Source of the DNA: CAZQCI01 sp964592255
GTDB taxonomy: Bacteria; UBA10199; SBBF01
Assembly (NCBI GenBank): GCA_964592255.1
Contig: CAZQCI010000063.1
Coordinates: 1-12,189 of the forward strand
DNA: 12,189 bases
Reading direction: 5' to 3'
The notes under the pieces are model-generated. The model made no database searches. It saw nothing but the letters and a program-made list of their open reading frames with translations, and was not told the origin of the DNA. A program made the position numbers and the translations under genes. How positions within the stretch are numbered: position 1 is the stretch's first letter; the number at the start of each line of letters is the position of its first letter. Of this stretch, positions 1 through 7,884 are shown one piece after another.

Positions 1-1929
1 GTTCCTTTAGGACAAAAAGGAACCCGTCGTTTGGTGGGTGTGGTGGTGGAAATCCATAAGAATAAACCAGCGTATAAAACCAAGCTGTTAGAATCCGTTA
101 TTGATGTCGAGAACCCCTTGTTATCCGAAAAAGATGTGGAATGGCTGATGTGGGCCAGCCGTTATTATTTTGCCAATCCGGGTGAGGTGTTTGCCGGCGC
201 CTTTCCGTCCAGCCTTTTACGTCTGCCTCGTAAGAAGACTTCATTTAAAACTAAACAGTCCGCCTGGGACGGGCATTGGACTTCTGAAAAAAATGTTACG
301 CTTACTGTTGCTCAACAAAAAATAGTCGATTCACTTTTTAAAATTTTAGATGAAAAGATTTTTTCCCCTACGTTGCTTCATGGCATTACTGGTAGTGGCA
401 AAACGGAAATTTATTTAAAGCTCATTCAACATGTTTTGGAAGAAAAAGGTCAGGCTCTATTTCTTGTGCCGGAAATAGGACTCACACCTCAAGTGGTGGG
501 GCGTCTTCAGTCATTATTTGGCAAAGATTTGGCTTTGTATCATAGCGGTTTGACTGAAAATCAGCGTTTGAAAGAATGGATGAAAATTCAAAGCGGTGAA
601 GCCTTGGTGATGGTAGGGACTCGTTCTGCTTTATTTACCCCATTTAAAAAATTGCGCCTCATGATTATCGACGAAGAGCATGACTCTTCTTACAAACAAG
701 AGGAACGCTTTCGTTACCATGCGCGTGACATGGCTTTGATGCGGGGAAAAATGGAAAAAAGTCTGGTCTTGATGGGTTCCGCCACACCTTCGTTGGAGAC
801 TTTTTACAATGCTTGTGCCGGTAAATATGCATGTTATTCTCTGACTGAACGGGCGGGGTCTTCCAAACTTCCGGATATCTCTATCATTGATATGGCCGCT
901 CAAAGGCGGCAGACGCACTCCCCACTTTCTCTTTGTCAGGAACTTCATCAAGCCATTGAGGCTAATCTTTTAAAAAAAGAACAAACACTTCTTCTGTTAA
1001 ATCGTCGGGGTTTTGCGACGTCCTTTTTCTGTTTGGCTTGTGAAAAAGGGGCCGTGTGTCTGAATTGTAGTGTCGCTCTGACGTATCATAAAAAAGAAAA
1101 AAAATTGATATGCCATTATTGTGATGCACAGGTGGACTTACCTGAAACTTGTTTTTATTGTCACAGTCGTGAGGTGACTCTTTTAGGTGAGGGTACCGAA
1201 ACGGTGGAAGAAGAATTGAAAACTTTTTTCCCCCAAGCTGTTGTGGCCCGACTGGATCGCGATGTTGCTTCAAAAAAGAAATCCCTTCTTTCCGTACTTC
1301 AAAATTTCCGTGATGGAAAAATTGATATTTTAGTGGGAACCCAGATGATTGCTAAAGGCCATGATGTGGCCGGAGTTACTCTTGTGGGTATTATTGGTAT
1401 TGATGCGGCATTAGGTTTACCTGATTTTAGAGCTTCTGAACGGGGCTTTCAGCTTATCATGCAGGTGGCGGGTCGTGCAGGTCGTGGGGAAAAACCGGGA
1501 CGTGTTTTAGTTCAAACCTATACGCCCCATCACGCCAGCATTCAATTGGCCGCACAGCACGATTATATTGGTTTTTTTGATGGCGAAATGAATTGGCGAA
1601 AAGAATTGAATTACCCTCCAATGGGACATTTGATTCAAATTCGTTTTTCAAGTGCCAGTGAAACGAGGATGAAGTCTTTTTTGAATGTGTTAGAAAAAGA
1701 AATAGAGAAAATCCGAAAGCAAGGTTTTTTGAAACAGGTGGCTTTGTTAGGTCCGGCACCTGCTCCTTTAGAGAAGGTGAGAGGACGGTTTCGATATCAC
1801 TTATTACTTAAATCAAAACAAAGAAACTGGCTTAGGGAAGCTGCCCAGCGGATCCTTGATTTTCAAGCTCAAGCCGGGCATAATCCTATAAGATGGACGG
1901 TTGATGTGGATCCTGTAAATATGTTATGA
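1..1929 (+). CDS. priA: Primosomal protein N' (PriA helicase), 5' partial
   Basis: PriA is the superfamily 2 DNA helicase that recognises stalled forks and reloads the replisome. The reading frame is open from base 1 (VPLGQKGTRR...), matching the family's N-terminal 3'-DNA-binding domain, so the true start lies upstream of the window; about 30 residues appear to be missing by comparison with E. coli PriA. Numbering codons from base 1, Walker A is GITGSGKT (128-135, nt 382-405) and Walker B is DEEH (224-227, nt 670-681). Next come GSATPS, then eight zinc-binding cysteines as four CxxC pairs (C344/347, 353/356, 371/374, 384/387; nt 1030-1161), then VGTQMIAKGHD and QVAGRAGRG (helicase motifs V and VI). 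All key residues are intact. The TTG at nt 31 is in frame but would cut into the domain, so I reject it as the start. The stop is TGA, 7 nt before def. Confidence 0.97.
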   Translation, partial: VPLGQKGTRRLVGVVVEIHKNKPAYKTKLLESVIDVENPLLSEKDVEWLMWASRYYFANPGEVFAGAFPSSLLRLPRKKTSFKTKQSAWDGHWTSEKNVTLTVAQQKIVDSLFKILDEKIFSPTLLHGITGSGKTEIYLKLIQHVLEEKGQALFLVPEIGLTPQVVGRLQSLFGKDLALYHSGLTENQRLKEWMKIQSGEALVMVGTRSALFTPFKKLRLMIIDEEHDSSYKQEERFRYHARDMALMRGKMEKSLVLMGSATPSLETFYNACAGKYACYSLTERAGSSKLPDISIIDMAAQRRQTHSPLSLCQELHQAIEANLLKKEQTLLLLNRRGFATSFFCLACEKGAVCLNCSVALTYHKKEKKLICHYCDAQVDLPETCFYCHSREVTLLGEGTETVEEELKTFFPQAVVARLDRDVASKKKSLLSVLQNFRDGKIDILVGTQMIAKGHDVAGVTLVGIIGIDAALGLPDFRASERGFQLIMQVAGRAGRGEKPGRVLVQTYTPHHASIQLAAQHDYIGFFDGEMNWRKELNYPPMGHLIQIRFSSASETRMKSFLNVLEKEIEKIRKQGFLKQVALLGPAPAPLEKVRGRFRYHLLLKSKQRNWLREAAQRILDFQAQAGHNPIRWTVDVDPVNML

Positions 1930-1936
1930 CAAAATT

Positions 1937-2524
1937 ATGCTGAACGTTCTTAAATTTCCTGATCAGAAGTTGAGGCAAAAATCCAAGCCTATTAAGGAAG
2001 TCACCGATTCTATGGTGGAATTGGCTAAAGAGATGTTTACCACCATGTACGCCGAAGACGGCTTGGGTTTGGCAGCTCCTCAAGTGGGCGAATCCATTCG
2101 TCTGGTTGTTGTGGATGTACCCCGTAAAGAAAAAAAATCAGGAGGGGGAGTTTTTTTAGCTTCTTCAGATGAGGATGACGAAGATGACACCATTATTAAA
2201 ATTCCTGATCCGGTGGCATTAATTAATCCAGAGGTGATTGAAGGGGCAGGAACCACGCAGTATGAAGAAGGATGCCTTTCTTGTCCGGATCTTTTGGTTT
2301 GGGTGGATCGCTATGCCAAAGTAAAAGTATCTTATCTCGATCTTCATGGTCGTCCTTGTGAATTGACAGCCGAAGGATTAAAAGCGGTTTGTATTCAGCA
2401 CGAAATTGATCATTTAAATGGCGTGCTGCTGGTCGACAAATTAAGCCGTCTTAAACGTGATTTTTATAAAAATAAACGATTGCGCGTCATCAAGGACGAA
2501 AAAGATTTAATGAACGTCTTGTAA
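1937..2524 (+). CDS. def: Peptide deformylase
   Basis: This metalloenzyme removes the N-formyl group from nascent proteins at the ribosome exit. The three family motifs are present: GLGLAAPQ (42-49), EGCLS with metal-ligand C113 (111-115), and HEIDH (155-159), giving H155 and H159 as ligands and E156 as catalytic acid/base. At 195 aa it is longer than the usual ~165-170 aa. The extra length is a hydrophilic, acidic insertion at about residues 62-88 (it includes DEDDEDD), placed between the strand ending VVVDV and the strand VALINPEV. The ATG follows priA by 7 nt and no Shine-Dalgarno sequence is evident. The stop codon shares one base with the fmt start (TAATG), so translation is probably coupled. 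Its pairing with fmt, which adds the formyl group, is the classic arrangement. Confidence 0.96.
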   Translation: MLNVLKFPDQKLRQKSKPIKEVTDSMVELAKEMFTTMYAEDGLGLAAPQVGESIRLVVVDVPRKEKKSGGGVFLASSDEDDEDDTIIKIPDPVALINPEVIEGAGTTQYEEGCLSCPDLLVWVDRYAKVKVSYLDLHGRPCELTAEGLKAVCIQHEIDHLNGVLLVDKLSRLKRDFYKNKRLRVIKDEKDLMNVL

Positions 2525-3477
2525 TGAAACCATCCATCTTGTTCATGGGCACCCCGGAATTTGCAAAAATTCCGCTTCAAACTCTTCACGAAGAAGGCTT
2601 TCCGATTGTGGGCGTTGTGACTCAGCCTGACAAGCCTGCGGGCCGTGGACGTGAGTTGTTGGCACCCCCGTGTGCTGTCTTTGCCAAGGAAAAAAAACTA
2701 CCGCTTTATCAACCGTCTTCCATTAAAAACGACAGTGTTTTACAAGAGCTTGCTTTGCTTCAACCCGATTTTATTATTGTGGCGGCTTATGGAAAACTAT
2801 TACCGCAGCGTCTATTGGATCTTCCTCGTATGGCTTGTTTAAATATCCACGCCTCTCTTCTTCCTCGTTATCGGGGGGCCGCTCCCATTAATTGGGCTAT
2901 GATCAATGGGGATAAGGAAGTGGGGGTGTCTCTGATGCAAGTGATTTTGCAGATGGATGCAGGACCTGTTTATGCCCAGAAAAAAATAATTTTGGAAGAA
3001 ACGGATACCGCTGGAAGTGTGACTGAAAAATTATCCCGTTTAGGTGCAGAACTTCTTCTAGAGCATTTATCATCCATTGCTGCCGGTTCCCTTAAACCAT
3101 CTCCTCAAAACGAGACAGAGGCCACACATGCACGCAAGCTTACCAAAGAGGATGGACGCATTGATTGGAGCCAACAGGCTCTTTCTGTTCTCCAAAAAAT
3201 ACGTGGTTTGAATCCATGGCCTTGTGCTTATACTTTTGTTCCCGGTGGCGGAGGGATTGACAATAAGACTCTTAAAATCTACTCTGCCTCGGTAGTGGCA
3301 GAAAAACCAAAAGGTCAGCCCGGTGAAATTTATTTTTTAAGTCCTAAGGGGATTCATGTCATTTGTGGTCAATCGGCTTTATGCATTGAAGAAGTTCAGT
3401 TAGAAGGAAAAAAGAAGATGCGTGCCGATGAATTTGTCCGAGGGTATCGTCTTCAATTGGGTGACCGATTTTTATAA
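2524..3477 (+). CDS. fmt: Methionyl-tRNA formyltransferase
   Basis: Fmt transfers a formyl group from 10-formyl-tetrahydrofolate to Met-tRNAfMet for translation initiation. The N-terminal formyltransferase fold shows MGTPEFA (8-14), PDKPAGRGREL (35-45) and the catalytic set N107, H109 (NIHASLLPRYRGAAPINW) and D145 (MDAGPVY), equivalent to E. coli N108, H110 and D146. A C-terminal tRNA-contact domain follows, from about EDGRIDW and RGLNPWPCAYT onward. At 317 aa it has the normal length. The ATG overlaps the def stop by one base. It needs the folate pool that the folA/thyA pair further along also draws on, although that pair is not in this operon. Confidence 0.97.
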   Translation: MKPSILFMGTPEFAKIPLQTLHEEGFPIVGVVTQPDKPAGRGRELLAPPCAVFAKEKKLPLYQPSSIKNDSVLQELALLQPDFIIVAAYGKLLPQRLLDLPRMACLNIHASLLPRYRGAAPINWAMINGDKEVGVSLMQVILQMDAGPVYAQKKIILEETDTAGSVTEKLSRLGAELLLEHLSSIAAGSLKPSPQNETEATHARKLTKEDGRIDWSQQALSVLQKIRGLNPWPCAYTFVPGGGGIDNKTLKIYSASVVAEKPKGQPGEIYFLSPKGIHVICGQSALCIEEVQLEGKKKMRADEFVRGYRLQLGDRFL

Positions 3478-3482
3478 AACTT

Positions 3483-4136
3483 ATGAAACTGATTGCTCCT
3501 TCTATTTTATCTGCTGATTTTTCTAAATTGGGTGATGAGATACGCGCTGTTGAGTCGGCAGGTGCCGACTGGATCCATGTCGACGTTATGGATGGGCATT
3601 TTGTGCCCAATATTACCGTAGGTCCTCTGGTGGTGGAAGCGGTACGCAAAGTGACACGGCTCCCGATTGATGTGCACCTTATGATTGAAAACCCTCAAAA
3701 CTATGTAGCTGATTTCATCAAGGCAGGGGCTTCCACTGTTTCTGTCCATGTAGAAGAAGCCTATCATCTTGACCGTACTTTAAACCTGATTCGCGAGTTG
3801 GGTGCCAAGCCAGCGGTTGTTTTAAATCCGGCGACACCACTTTCTTCTATCGATTCAGTTTTAGAAATAGTGGATATGGTTTTGTTGATGACGGTTAATC
3901 CTGGTTTTGGAGGACAAAAATTTATTCCTTATTGTAAAAAGAAAATTGCCGACTTAAGACAGATGATAGATGCCCGCAAACTGAAAACGCTTATCGAGAT
4001 TGATGGAGGAGTGAAGGTGGATAATATTGCGGAACTGTCCCGCTTAGGGGCGGATGTTTTTGTGGCAGGTTCGGCCGTTTTTAACAGTCCTGATTACAAA
4101 AAAACTATTTTGGAAATGAAGAAAAATGCCGCTTAA
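3483..4136 (+). CDS. rpe: Ribulose-phosphate 3-epimerase
   Basis: This TIM-barrel enzyme interconverts ribulose 5-phosphate and xylulose 5-phosphate in the pentose phosphate pathway. It has family motifs throughout: APSILSADFSKLGDE (5-19), HVDVMDGHFVPN (32-43) with H32 and catalytic D34, VHLM (64-67) with metal-ligand H65, MTVNPGFGGQKF (136-147), and EIDGGV (172-177) with catalytic D174. The phosphate-binding loop is near VAGSAVF. Its 217 aa is typical. The ATG is 5 nt after the fmt stop. The 3' end overlaps hisC by 11 nt. In many bacteria rsmB (sun) lies between fmt and rpe; here there is no room for it. Confidence 0.97.
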   Translation: MKLIAPSILSADFSKLGDEIRAVESAGADWIHVDVMDGHFVPNITVGPLVVEAVRKVTRLPIDVHLMIENPQNYVADFIKAGASTVSVHVEEAYHLDRTLNLIRELGAKPAVVLNPATPLSSIDSVLEIVDMVLLMTVNPGFGGQKFIPYCKKKIADLRQMIDARKLKTLIEIDGGVKVDNIAELSRLGADVFVAGSAVFNSPDYKKTILEMKKNAA

Positions 4137-5184
4137 ATCCTTTTTTCGGCAGGAAGTTTTAAATCTTCCAGCCTATCATCTCGAAAGTCACAAGGGGATT
4201 AAACTGAATCAAAATGAATCCCCGTGGGATATTCCCGTTGAAATTAAAGCAGAAGTTGTGGAGCAACTGCTAAAAATTTCTTGGAACCGCTATCCTTTAG
4301 AAGACCCTCTGCCTCTCCAGAAAAAAATGGCAAAATATTTGGGTGTTTGGCCGGATAATTTATTGTTCTCCAATGGCTCTAATGTTCTTATCCAAGCCTT
4401 GGTGATGGCGACTTCCATCAATAGTTCCGTTGTTGTTCTTGATCCCACATTTAGTGTTTATGAGATTGAAGCCAAACTTTTGGGAAATAAAGTTCATCGT
4501 GTTCCTTTAAAACCGAATGATTTTTCCCTTCCTGTTGAAGAGTTGGTTAAAACCATCAAAAAAACCAAGGCTAGCCTTGTGTTTATTGCAAATCCAAATG
4601 CACCGACGGGTAATTTATTTTCCCGCGATGATCTTCTGTCTGTTGTCTCTCATTCCGATTGTTTAGTCGTGATTGATGAAGCGTATTATCCTTTTTCGGG
4701 TGAAACGTTGATTGACGCAGTGAAGGATCATGAAAACTTGGTACTTCTGCGCACTTTTTCTAAAGCATTTGCTTTGGGAGGGCTTCGTTTGGGTTGGATG
4801 GTGGCCGATTCCGAAGTTTGTTTGCAGGTTCAAAAATGCTTATTACCTTTTTGTGTTGGCCGACTCAATTATGCTACAGCCTTGGCCGTTCTTAATTCTC
4901 CCGACTATATGACACGCAATGTTGACATCATCTGTGCAGAACGTGAAAAGGTTTTTAAATTTTTGTCCACCCTGCCTCGAGTTAAGGCCTATCCTTCCAA
5001 GACTAATTTTATTTTATTTGAAGTGGATAATTCTGATTTAATCTTTAAAAAACTTCTGCACGAAAAAATTATCGTCCGGCAAGTCAATGACGGTCGCCAT
5101 TTAACCCAGGCACTTCGCGTGAGCATTGGAACCCCTGAAGAAAACAATTCTTTTATTCACGCCATGCAGAAGGTGATGGCTTAG
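4126..5184 (+). CDS. hisC: Histidinol-phosphate aminotransferase-type PLP enzyme
   Basis: This is a fold-type I PLP-dependent aminotransferase of the HisC subgroup. It begins with the family's LPAYHLE...KLNQNESPWD signature. Later it has ANPNAPTGN (155-163), DEAYYPFSG (184-192), the PLP Schiff-base lysine K213 in TFSKAFALGG, and phosphate-contacting R221 in LRLGWM. The 352 aa length is normal. The expected reaction is imidazole-acetol phosphate plus glutamate to histidinol phosphate. Some HisC-like enzymes instead serve phenylalanine and tyrosine synthesis, which sequence reading cannot exclude. The start overlaps the rpe end by 11 nt and is preceded by GGAAATGAAG, a plausible ribosome binding site. 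No other his genes are in the window, so the gene stands apart from any his operon. Confidence 0.9.
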   Translation: MPLKSFFRQEVLNLPAYHLESHKGIKLNQNESPWDIPVEIKAEVVEQLLKISWNRYPLEDPLPLQKKMAKYLGVWPDNLLFSNGSNVLIQALVMATSINSSVVVLDPTFSVYEIEAKLLGNKVHRVPLKPNDFSLPVEELVKTIKKTKASLVFIANPNAPTGNLFSRDDLLSVVSHSDCLVVIDEAYYPFSGETLIDAVKDHENLVLLRTFSKAFALGGLRLGWMVADSEVCLQVQKCLLPFCVGRLNYATALAVLNSPDYMTRNVDIICAEREKVFKFLSTLPRVKAYPSKTNFILFEVDNSDLIFKKLLHEKIIVRQVNDGRHLTQALRVSIGTPEENNSFIHAMQKVMA

Positions 5185-5213
5185 AGTTCGTCAATGGCTC
5201 GGCTCGCAATAAC

Positions 5214-5750
5214 TCACCAAATAATGTCACACACCTTTAGTCGTTTGTTAGCGACACGTGCGAGCATGAAGAGAAGGTCGGAAAGTCGGTTGAGATAAAT
5301 TAATAAGTTGGGTTCAAACGATTCGTGCTTGGAAAGAGTGATGAGTTTTCTTTCAGCCCGTCGGCAGATGGTACGAGCTAAGTCGAGCGTGGCCGCTGGC
5401 AGAGATCCACCATGAAGAATAAAGTTGGTGATAGGTTCTAGCTCCGCTTCTCCTTTATCGATTAAGTTTTCCAATTTTTTGATTTTGTCTTCATTGAAAT
5501 CGGCTTTGGATTTTTGCTTTTTATTTTTGGGGTTGGCCAATTGGGCCCCCAAGGCAAATAAGTCGCGTTGGATGTCCAACAAATGTCCTTTTAATTCCGA
5601 GTCATTAAGAACTGCAATGCACACGCCGATGGTGGCATTTAATTCATCCACTTCGCCGTAGGTGTCTACGCGGGCATTATCTTTGGAAACACGTGTCCCA
5701 TCGAAGAGGGAAGTTGTACCATCATCGCCAGTTTTGGTGTAGATTTTCAT
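5214..5750 (-). CDS. Cob(I)alamin adenosyltransferase, PduO type
   Basis: This protein adenosylates cob(I)alamin with ATP to make coenzyme B12. The N-terminal ATP-binding segment MKIYTKTGDDGTTSLFDG and the DTYGEVDELNATIG helix (29-42) are diagnostic of the PduO/MMAB family, as are RTICRRAERKL (126-136) and YLNRLSD (152-158). The 178 aa length is usual for a single-domain member. It is not the CobA/BtuR fold. It lies opposite to its neighbours: convergent with hisC (29-nt gap, no clear terminator) and divergent from the hydrolase gene (26-nt gap). A weak GAG lies 5 nt before the ATG. No B12 riboswitch is visible upstream, and no B12-dependent enzyme is in the window. Confidence 0.94.
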   Translation of the reverse strand: MKIYTKTGDDGTTSLFDGTRVSKDNARVDTYGEVDELNATIGVCIAVLNDSELKGHLLDIQRDLFALGAQLANPKNKKQKSKADFNEDKIKKLENLIDKGEAELEPITNFILHGGSLPAATLDLARTICRRAERKLITLSKHESFEPNLLIYLNRLSDLLFMLARVANKRLKVCDIIW

Positions 5751-5776
5751 TTTACTCGATGGTACGGTGGGCGTTG

Positions 5777-6412
5777 ATGATTGTCAAAACTTTTCCAGTA
5801 GGTTCTTTTCAATGCAATTGCACCGTTTTGGGTGATGAAAAAACGGGGGAAGCTATTGTTATTGATCCGGGTGATGAGCCGGAAAAAATTTTGGCTTTGT
5901 TGGCTTCTTTAAACTTAAAGGCCAAATATCTCCTGCACACACATGCTCATATCGATCATATCGGGGGGACCCGTCTGGTGAAGGAAAAAAATGGCGGCAC
6001 CATTGGGCTACACAAGGACGATCTTTTTCTCTACGAAAATATTAAAATGCAGGGAGAATTTTTGGGAATTTTTCCTCAGAAAGAGACACTCCCCGTTGAT
6101 CATTATTTAATCCATGGAGATGTTATTGAATGGGGTGAAAATCGCATCGAAGTTTTTCATACCCCCGGCCACACGCCTGGAAGTCTTTGTTTTAGGCATC
6201 AGTCCGCAACTCAAGACCTTCTTTTTTCCGGTGATACTCTTTTTATGAACTCCATCGGTAGAACGGATTTATGGGGAGGCGATTACGATCAAATTATTTC
6301 GTCCATCAAAACCACTCTTCTTGCTTTGCCGGAAACAACATCGGTCATTTGTGGACATGGCCCCAATACGACCATCGGACGGGAGAAAAAACGAAATCCG
6401 TTTTTGAGCTGA
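5777..6412 (+). CDS. Metallo-beta-lactamase-fold hydrolase, glyoxalase II-like (YcbL type)
   Basis: This is a binuclear metal hydrolase of 211 aa. The signature HAHIDH (56-61, HxHxDH) supplies H56, H58, D60 and H61. H132 in HTPGHTPG, D153 in FSGDTLF and H194 in CGHGPNTTIG complete the metal site. SIGRTDLWGGD and GREKKRNPFL are typical of the short glyoxalase II-like family represented by E. coli YcbL, which lacks the long C-terminal domain of classical hydroxyacylglutathione hydrolase. The likely substrate is a thioester such as S-lactoylglutathione, but the physiological substrate is inferred. I chose the ATG at 5777 because MIVKTFPVGSFQCN matches the family N-terminus and GGTGGG lies just upstream. 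The frame stays open back to 5693, but that extension overlaps the divergent gene and looks non-coding. Confidence 0.9.
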   Translation: MIVKTFPVGSFQCNCTVLGDEKTGEAIVIDPGDEPEKILALLASLNLKAKYLLHTHAHIDHIGGTRLVKEKNGGTIGLHKDDLFLYENIKMQGEFLGIFPQKETLPVDHYLIHGDVIEWGENRIEVFHTPGHTPGSLCFRHQSATQDLLFSGDTLFMNSIGRTDLWGGDYDQIISSIKTTLLALPETTSVICGHGPNTTIGREKKRNPFLS

Positions 6413-6480
6413 AGGCTTCTTTTAATCCTCCCTCAACTTTGCTTGCAATTTCCTAAAAAAGCATTAAGCAGATTAAATCG

Positions 6481-7269
6481 ATGAAGCAATATCTCCAATT
6501 GTTGCAGGATGTTTTAGAAAACGGTGAAAAACGTTCCGACCGTACGGGCACAGGCACACTCAGCGTTTTTGGTTACCAAATGCGTTTTGATTTGGCGGAA
6601 GGTTTTCCGTTGGTGACCACCAAAAAATGCCATTTGCGTTCCATTATTCATGAACTGTTGTGGTTTTTAAAAGGGGACACCAATATTAGCTATCTCCATG
6701 AAAATAATGTCAGCATTTGGGATGAATGGGCGGATGCTCAGGGTAACTTAGGGCCTGTCTATGGCTATCAATGGCGACATTGGGGGGCGGAAAACATCGA
6801 TCAAATTTCGCAGGTGGTTTCTTCTATCAAAAATAATCCTTCTTCACGGCGGCATATTGTTAGTGCTTGGAATGTGGCGGATATCGAAAAAATGAAACTT
6901 CCTCCGTGTCATGCGTTGTTTCAATTTTATGTGCACGAAGACAAGCGTTTATCCTGCCAGTTGTATCAACGCAGTGCCGATATTTTTTTGGGTGTGCCTT
7001 TTAATATTGCCAGCTATGCCTTATTAACGTTGATGATGGCCCAGGTGACTGGGTTAAAGCCGGGACATTTTGTTCATACTTTGGGTGACGCTCATTTGTA
7101 TCTTAACCATATCGACCAAGCGAAACTGCAATTATCGCGAGAGCCTAAAAAACTTCCGGTGATGAATCTTAATCCGGACGTCAAAGATATTTTTGAATTT
7201 AAATTTGAAGATTTTGTTTTAGAAAATTACGACCCGCATCCGACCATTAAGGCGGATATTTCCGTATAA
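6481..7269 (+). CDS. thyA: Thymidylate synthase
   Basis: ThyA methylates dUMP to dTMP with methylene-tetrahydrofolate, leaving dihydrofolate. At 262 aa it is close to the E. coli enzyme (264). Visible motifs are RSDRTGTGTLSVFG (18-31), the paired arginines of SSRRHIVSAWN (121-131) that bind substrate phosphate, the nucleophile C143 in LPPCHALFQF, QLYQRSADIFLGVPFNIASY for dUMP, and GDAHLYLNH. All are intact. The ATG is supported by MKQYLQLLQDVLENG. The upstream 68 nt are AT-rich with no strong promoter match. folA follows after 4 nt, so the enzyme that recycles its dihydrofolate product is probably on the same transcript. Confidence 0.98.
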   Translation: MKQYLQLLQDVLENGEKRSDRTGTGTLSVFGYQMRFDLAEGFPLVTTKKCHLRSIIHELLWFLKGDTNISYLHENNVSIWDEWADAQGNLGPVYGYQWRHWGAENIDQISQVVSSIKNNPSSRRHIVSAWNVADIEKMKLPPCHALFQFYVHEDKRLSCQLYQRSADIFLGVPFNIASYALLTLMMAQVTGLKPGHFVHTLGDAHLYLNHIDQAKLQLSREPKKLPVMNLNPDVKDIFEFKFEDFVLENYDPHPTIKADISV

Positions 7270-7273
7270 AAAA

Positions 7274-7759
7274 ATGATTTCTCTCATTGTTGCCATGGCC
7301 CGTAATCGAGTGATTGGGCGCAATAATCAACTTCCTTGGCATTTGCCCGAGGATTTGAAACGTTTTAAGCAGATCACAATGGGGCATCCCATTTTGATGG
7401 GGCGCAAAACCTACGAGTCCATTGGGCGCCCTTTACCTGGCCGTGAAAATGTTGTTGTGAGCCGTAATCCTCATTATCATCCCGAGGGTGTTGTGGTGGA
7501 GCCCAACTTAATTGAAGCTTTGGAAAAAAGAAAAAATGAGCCTGAAATTTTTATCATTGGCGGATCCCAGTTATTTGCGGAAGGGGCGTTGATAGCGGAG
7601 CGTATTTATTTAACTTTGATTGAGCGTGATGTGGAAGGGGATGTTTTTTTTCCTGAAATCAATTGGGATAATGATTATATCGCTCTTGAAAAAACAGAAG
7701 TTCTTATTTCTCCAAAAGAAAATATTCCTTATTCTTTCGCTACCTTGCAAAAAAGATAG
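7274..7759 (+). CDS. folA: Dihydrofolate reductase
   Basis: This enzyme reduces dihydrofolate to tetrahydrofolate with NADPH, closing the cycle opened by ThyA. The 161 aa protein starts ISLIVAMARNRVIG and has W22, the catalytic acid E26 in LPWHLPEDLKRFK, the NADPH-binding MGRKTYESIGRPLPGR (42-57), and IIGGSQLF (94-101). Length and motifs match chromosomal DHFR of the E. coli/Bacillus type. I see nothing that suggests a plasmid-borne trimethoprim-resistant form, although resistance cannot be judged from sequence reading alone. The ATG sits 4 nt after the thyA stop with no obvious Shine-Dalgarno sequence. Confidence 0.97.
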   Translation: MISLIVAMARNRVIGRNNQLPWHLPEDLKRFKQITMGHPILMGRKTYESIGRPLPGRENVVVSRNPHYHPEGVVVEPNLIEALEKRKNEPEIFIIGGSQLFAEGALIAERIYLTLIERDVEGDVFFPEINWDNDYIALEKTEVLISPKENIPYSFATLQKR

Positions 7760-7792
7760 GCATCTTAACCACAGTGTTTTAGGTTCACATCA

Positions 7793-7836
7793 ACTTGTCC
7801 CCGAAGCCAACAGGCGGAGGGGATAACGCGGCAAGT
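7793..7836 (+). other. Possible folded RNA element between folA and the PilZ gene
   Basis: Three nested helices can be drawn. ACTTG (7793-7797) pairs with CAAGT (7832-7836), TCCCC (7798-7802) with GGGGA (7819-7823), and GCC (7806-7808) with GGC (7813-7815) closed by an AACA loop. The two inner stems are separated by a symmetric purine loop, GAA against GGA, which could form stacked G-A pairs. An 8-nt bulge (7824-7831) lies on the 3' side. No T-tract follows, so it is not a standard intrinsic terminator. It matches no riboswitch class that I recognise. It could be a 3' stabilising structure for the thyA-folA mRNA, a protein site, or chance. Confidence 0.35.
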
Positions 7837-7848
7837 CACATAATGCGT

Positions 7849-7878
7849 TTGACATTTTCCATACAAATTCGGTAAGCA
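7849..7878 (+). promoter_or_regulatory. Candidate promoter for the PilZ-NAT pair
   Basis: A perfect -35 hexamer, TTGACA (7849-7854), is followed 18 nt later by TAAGCA (7873-7878), a poor -10 match. Transcription from it would begin at about the ATG at 7885, which has no Shine-Dalgarno sequence, so a leaderless mRNA is possible. The weak -10 keeps confidence low. Confidence 0.35.
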
Positions 7879-7884
7879 ATAGGG

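Noticed and set aside
31..33. TTG as the start of PriA
   Set aside because: The frame is open to base 1 and the upstream residues VPLGQKGTRR match the PriA N-terminal domain, so the gene is truncated by the window edge.
631..1759. Reverse-strand open frames of about 100 codons inside priA
   Set aside because: They lie opposite well-conserved PriA motifs and have no recognisable domain; they are shadows of the real gene.
5185..5213. Terminator between hisC and the convergent adenosyltransferase gene
   Set aside because: Only short GAGTT/AACTC complementarity is present and there is no T-tract.
5693..5776. N-terminal extension of the metallo-beta-lactamase-fold hydrolase (28 more residues)
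   Set aside because: It overlaps the divergent adenosyltransferase gene and its composition is unlike a coding segment. The family N-terminus fits the ATG at 5777.
6405..6435. Terminator after the metal hydrolase gene (GAAGGCTTC then TTTT)
   Set aside because: The palindrome leaves almost no loop, so a stable hairpin cannot form.
7793..7884. c-di-GMP riboswitch upstream of the PilZ gene
   Set aside because: The conserved core sequences of the GEMM-type riboswitch are absent. Only a generic stem-loop can be drawn.
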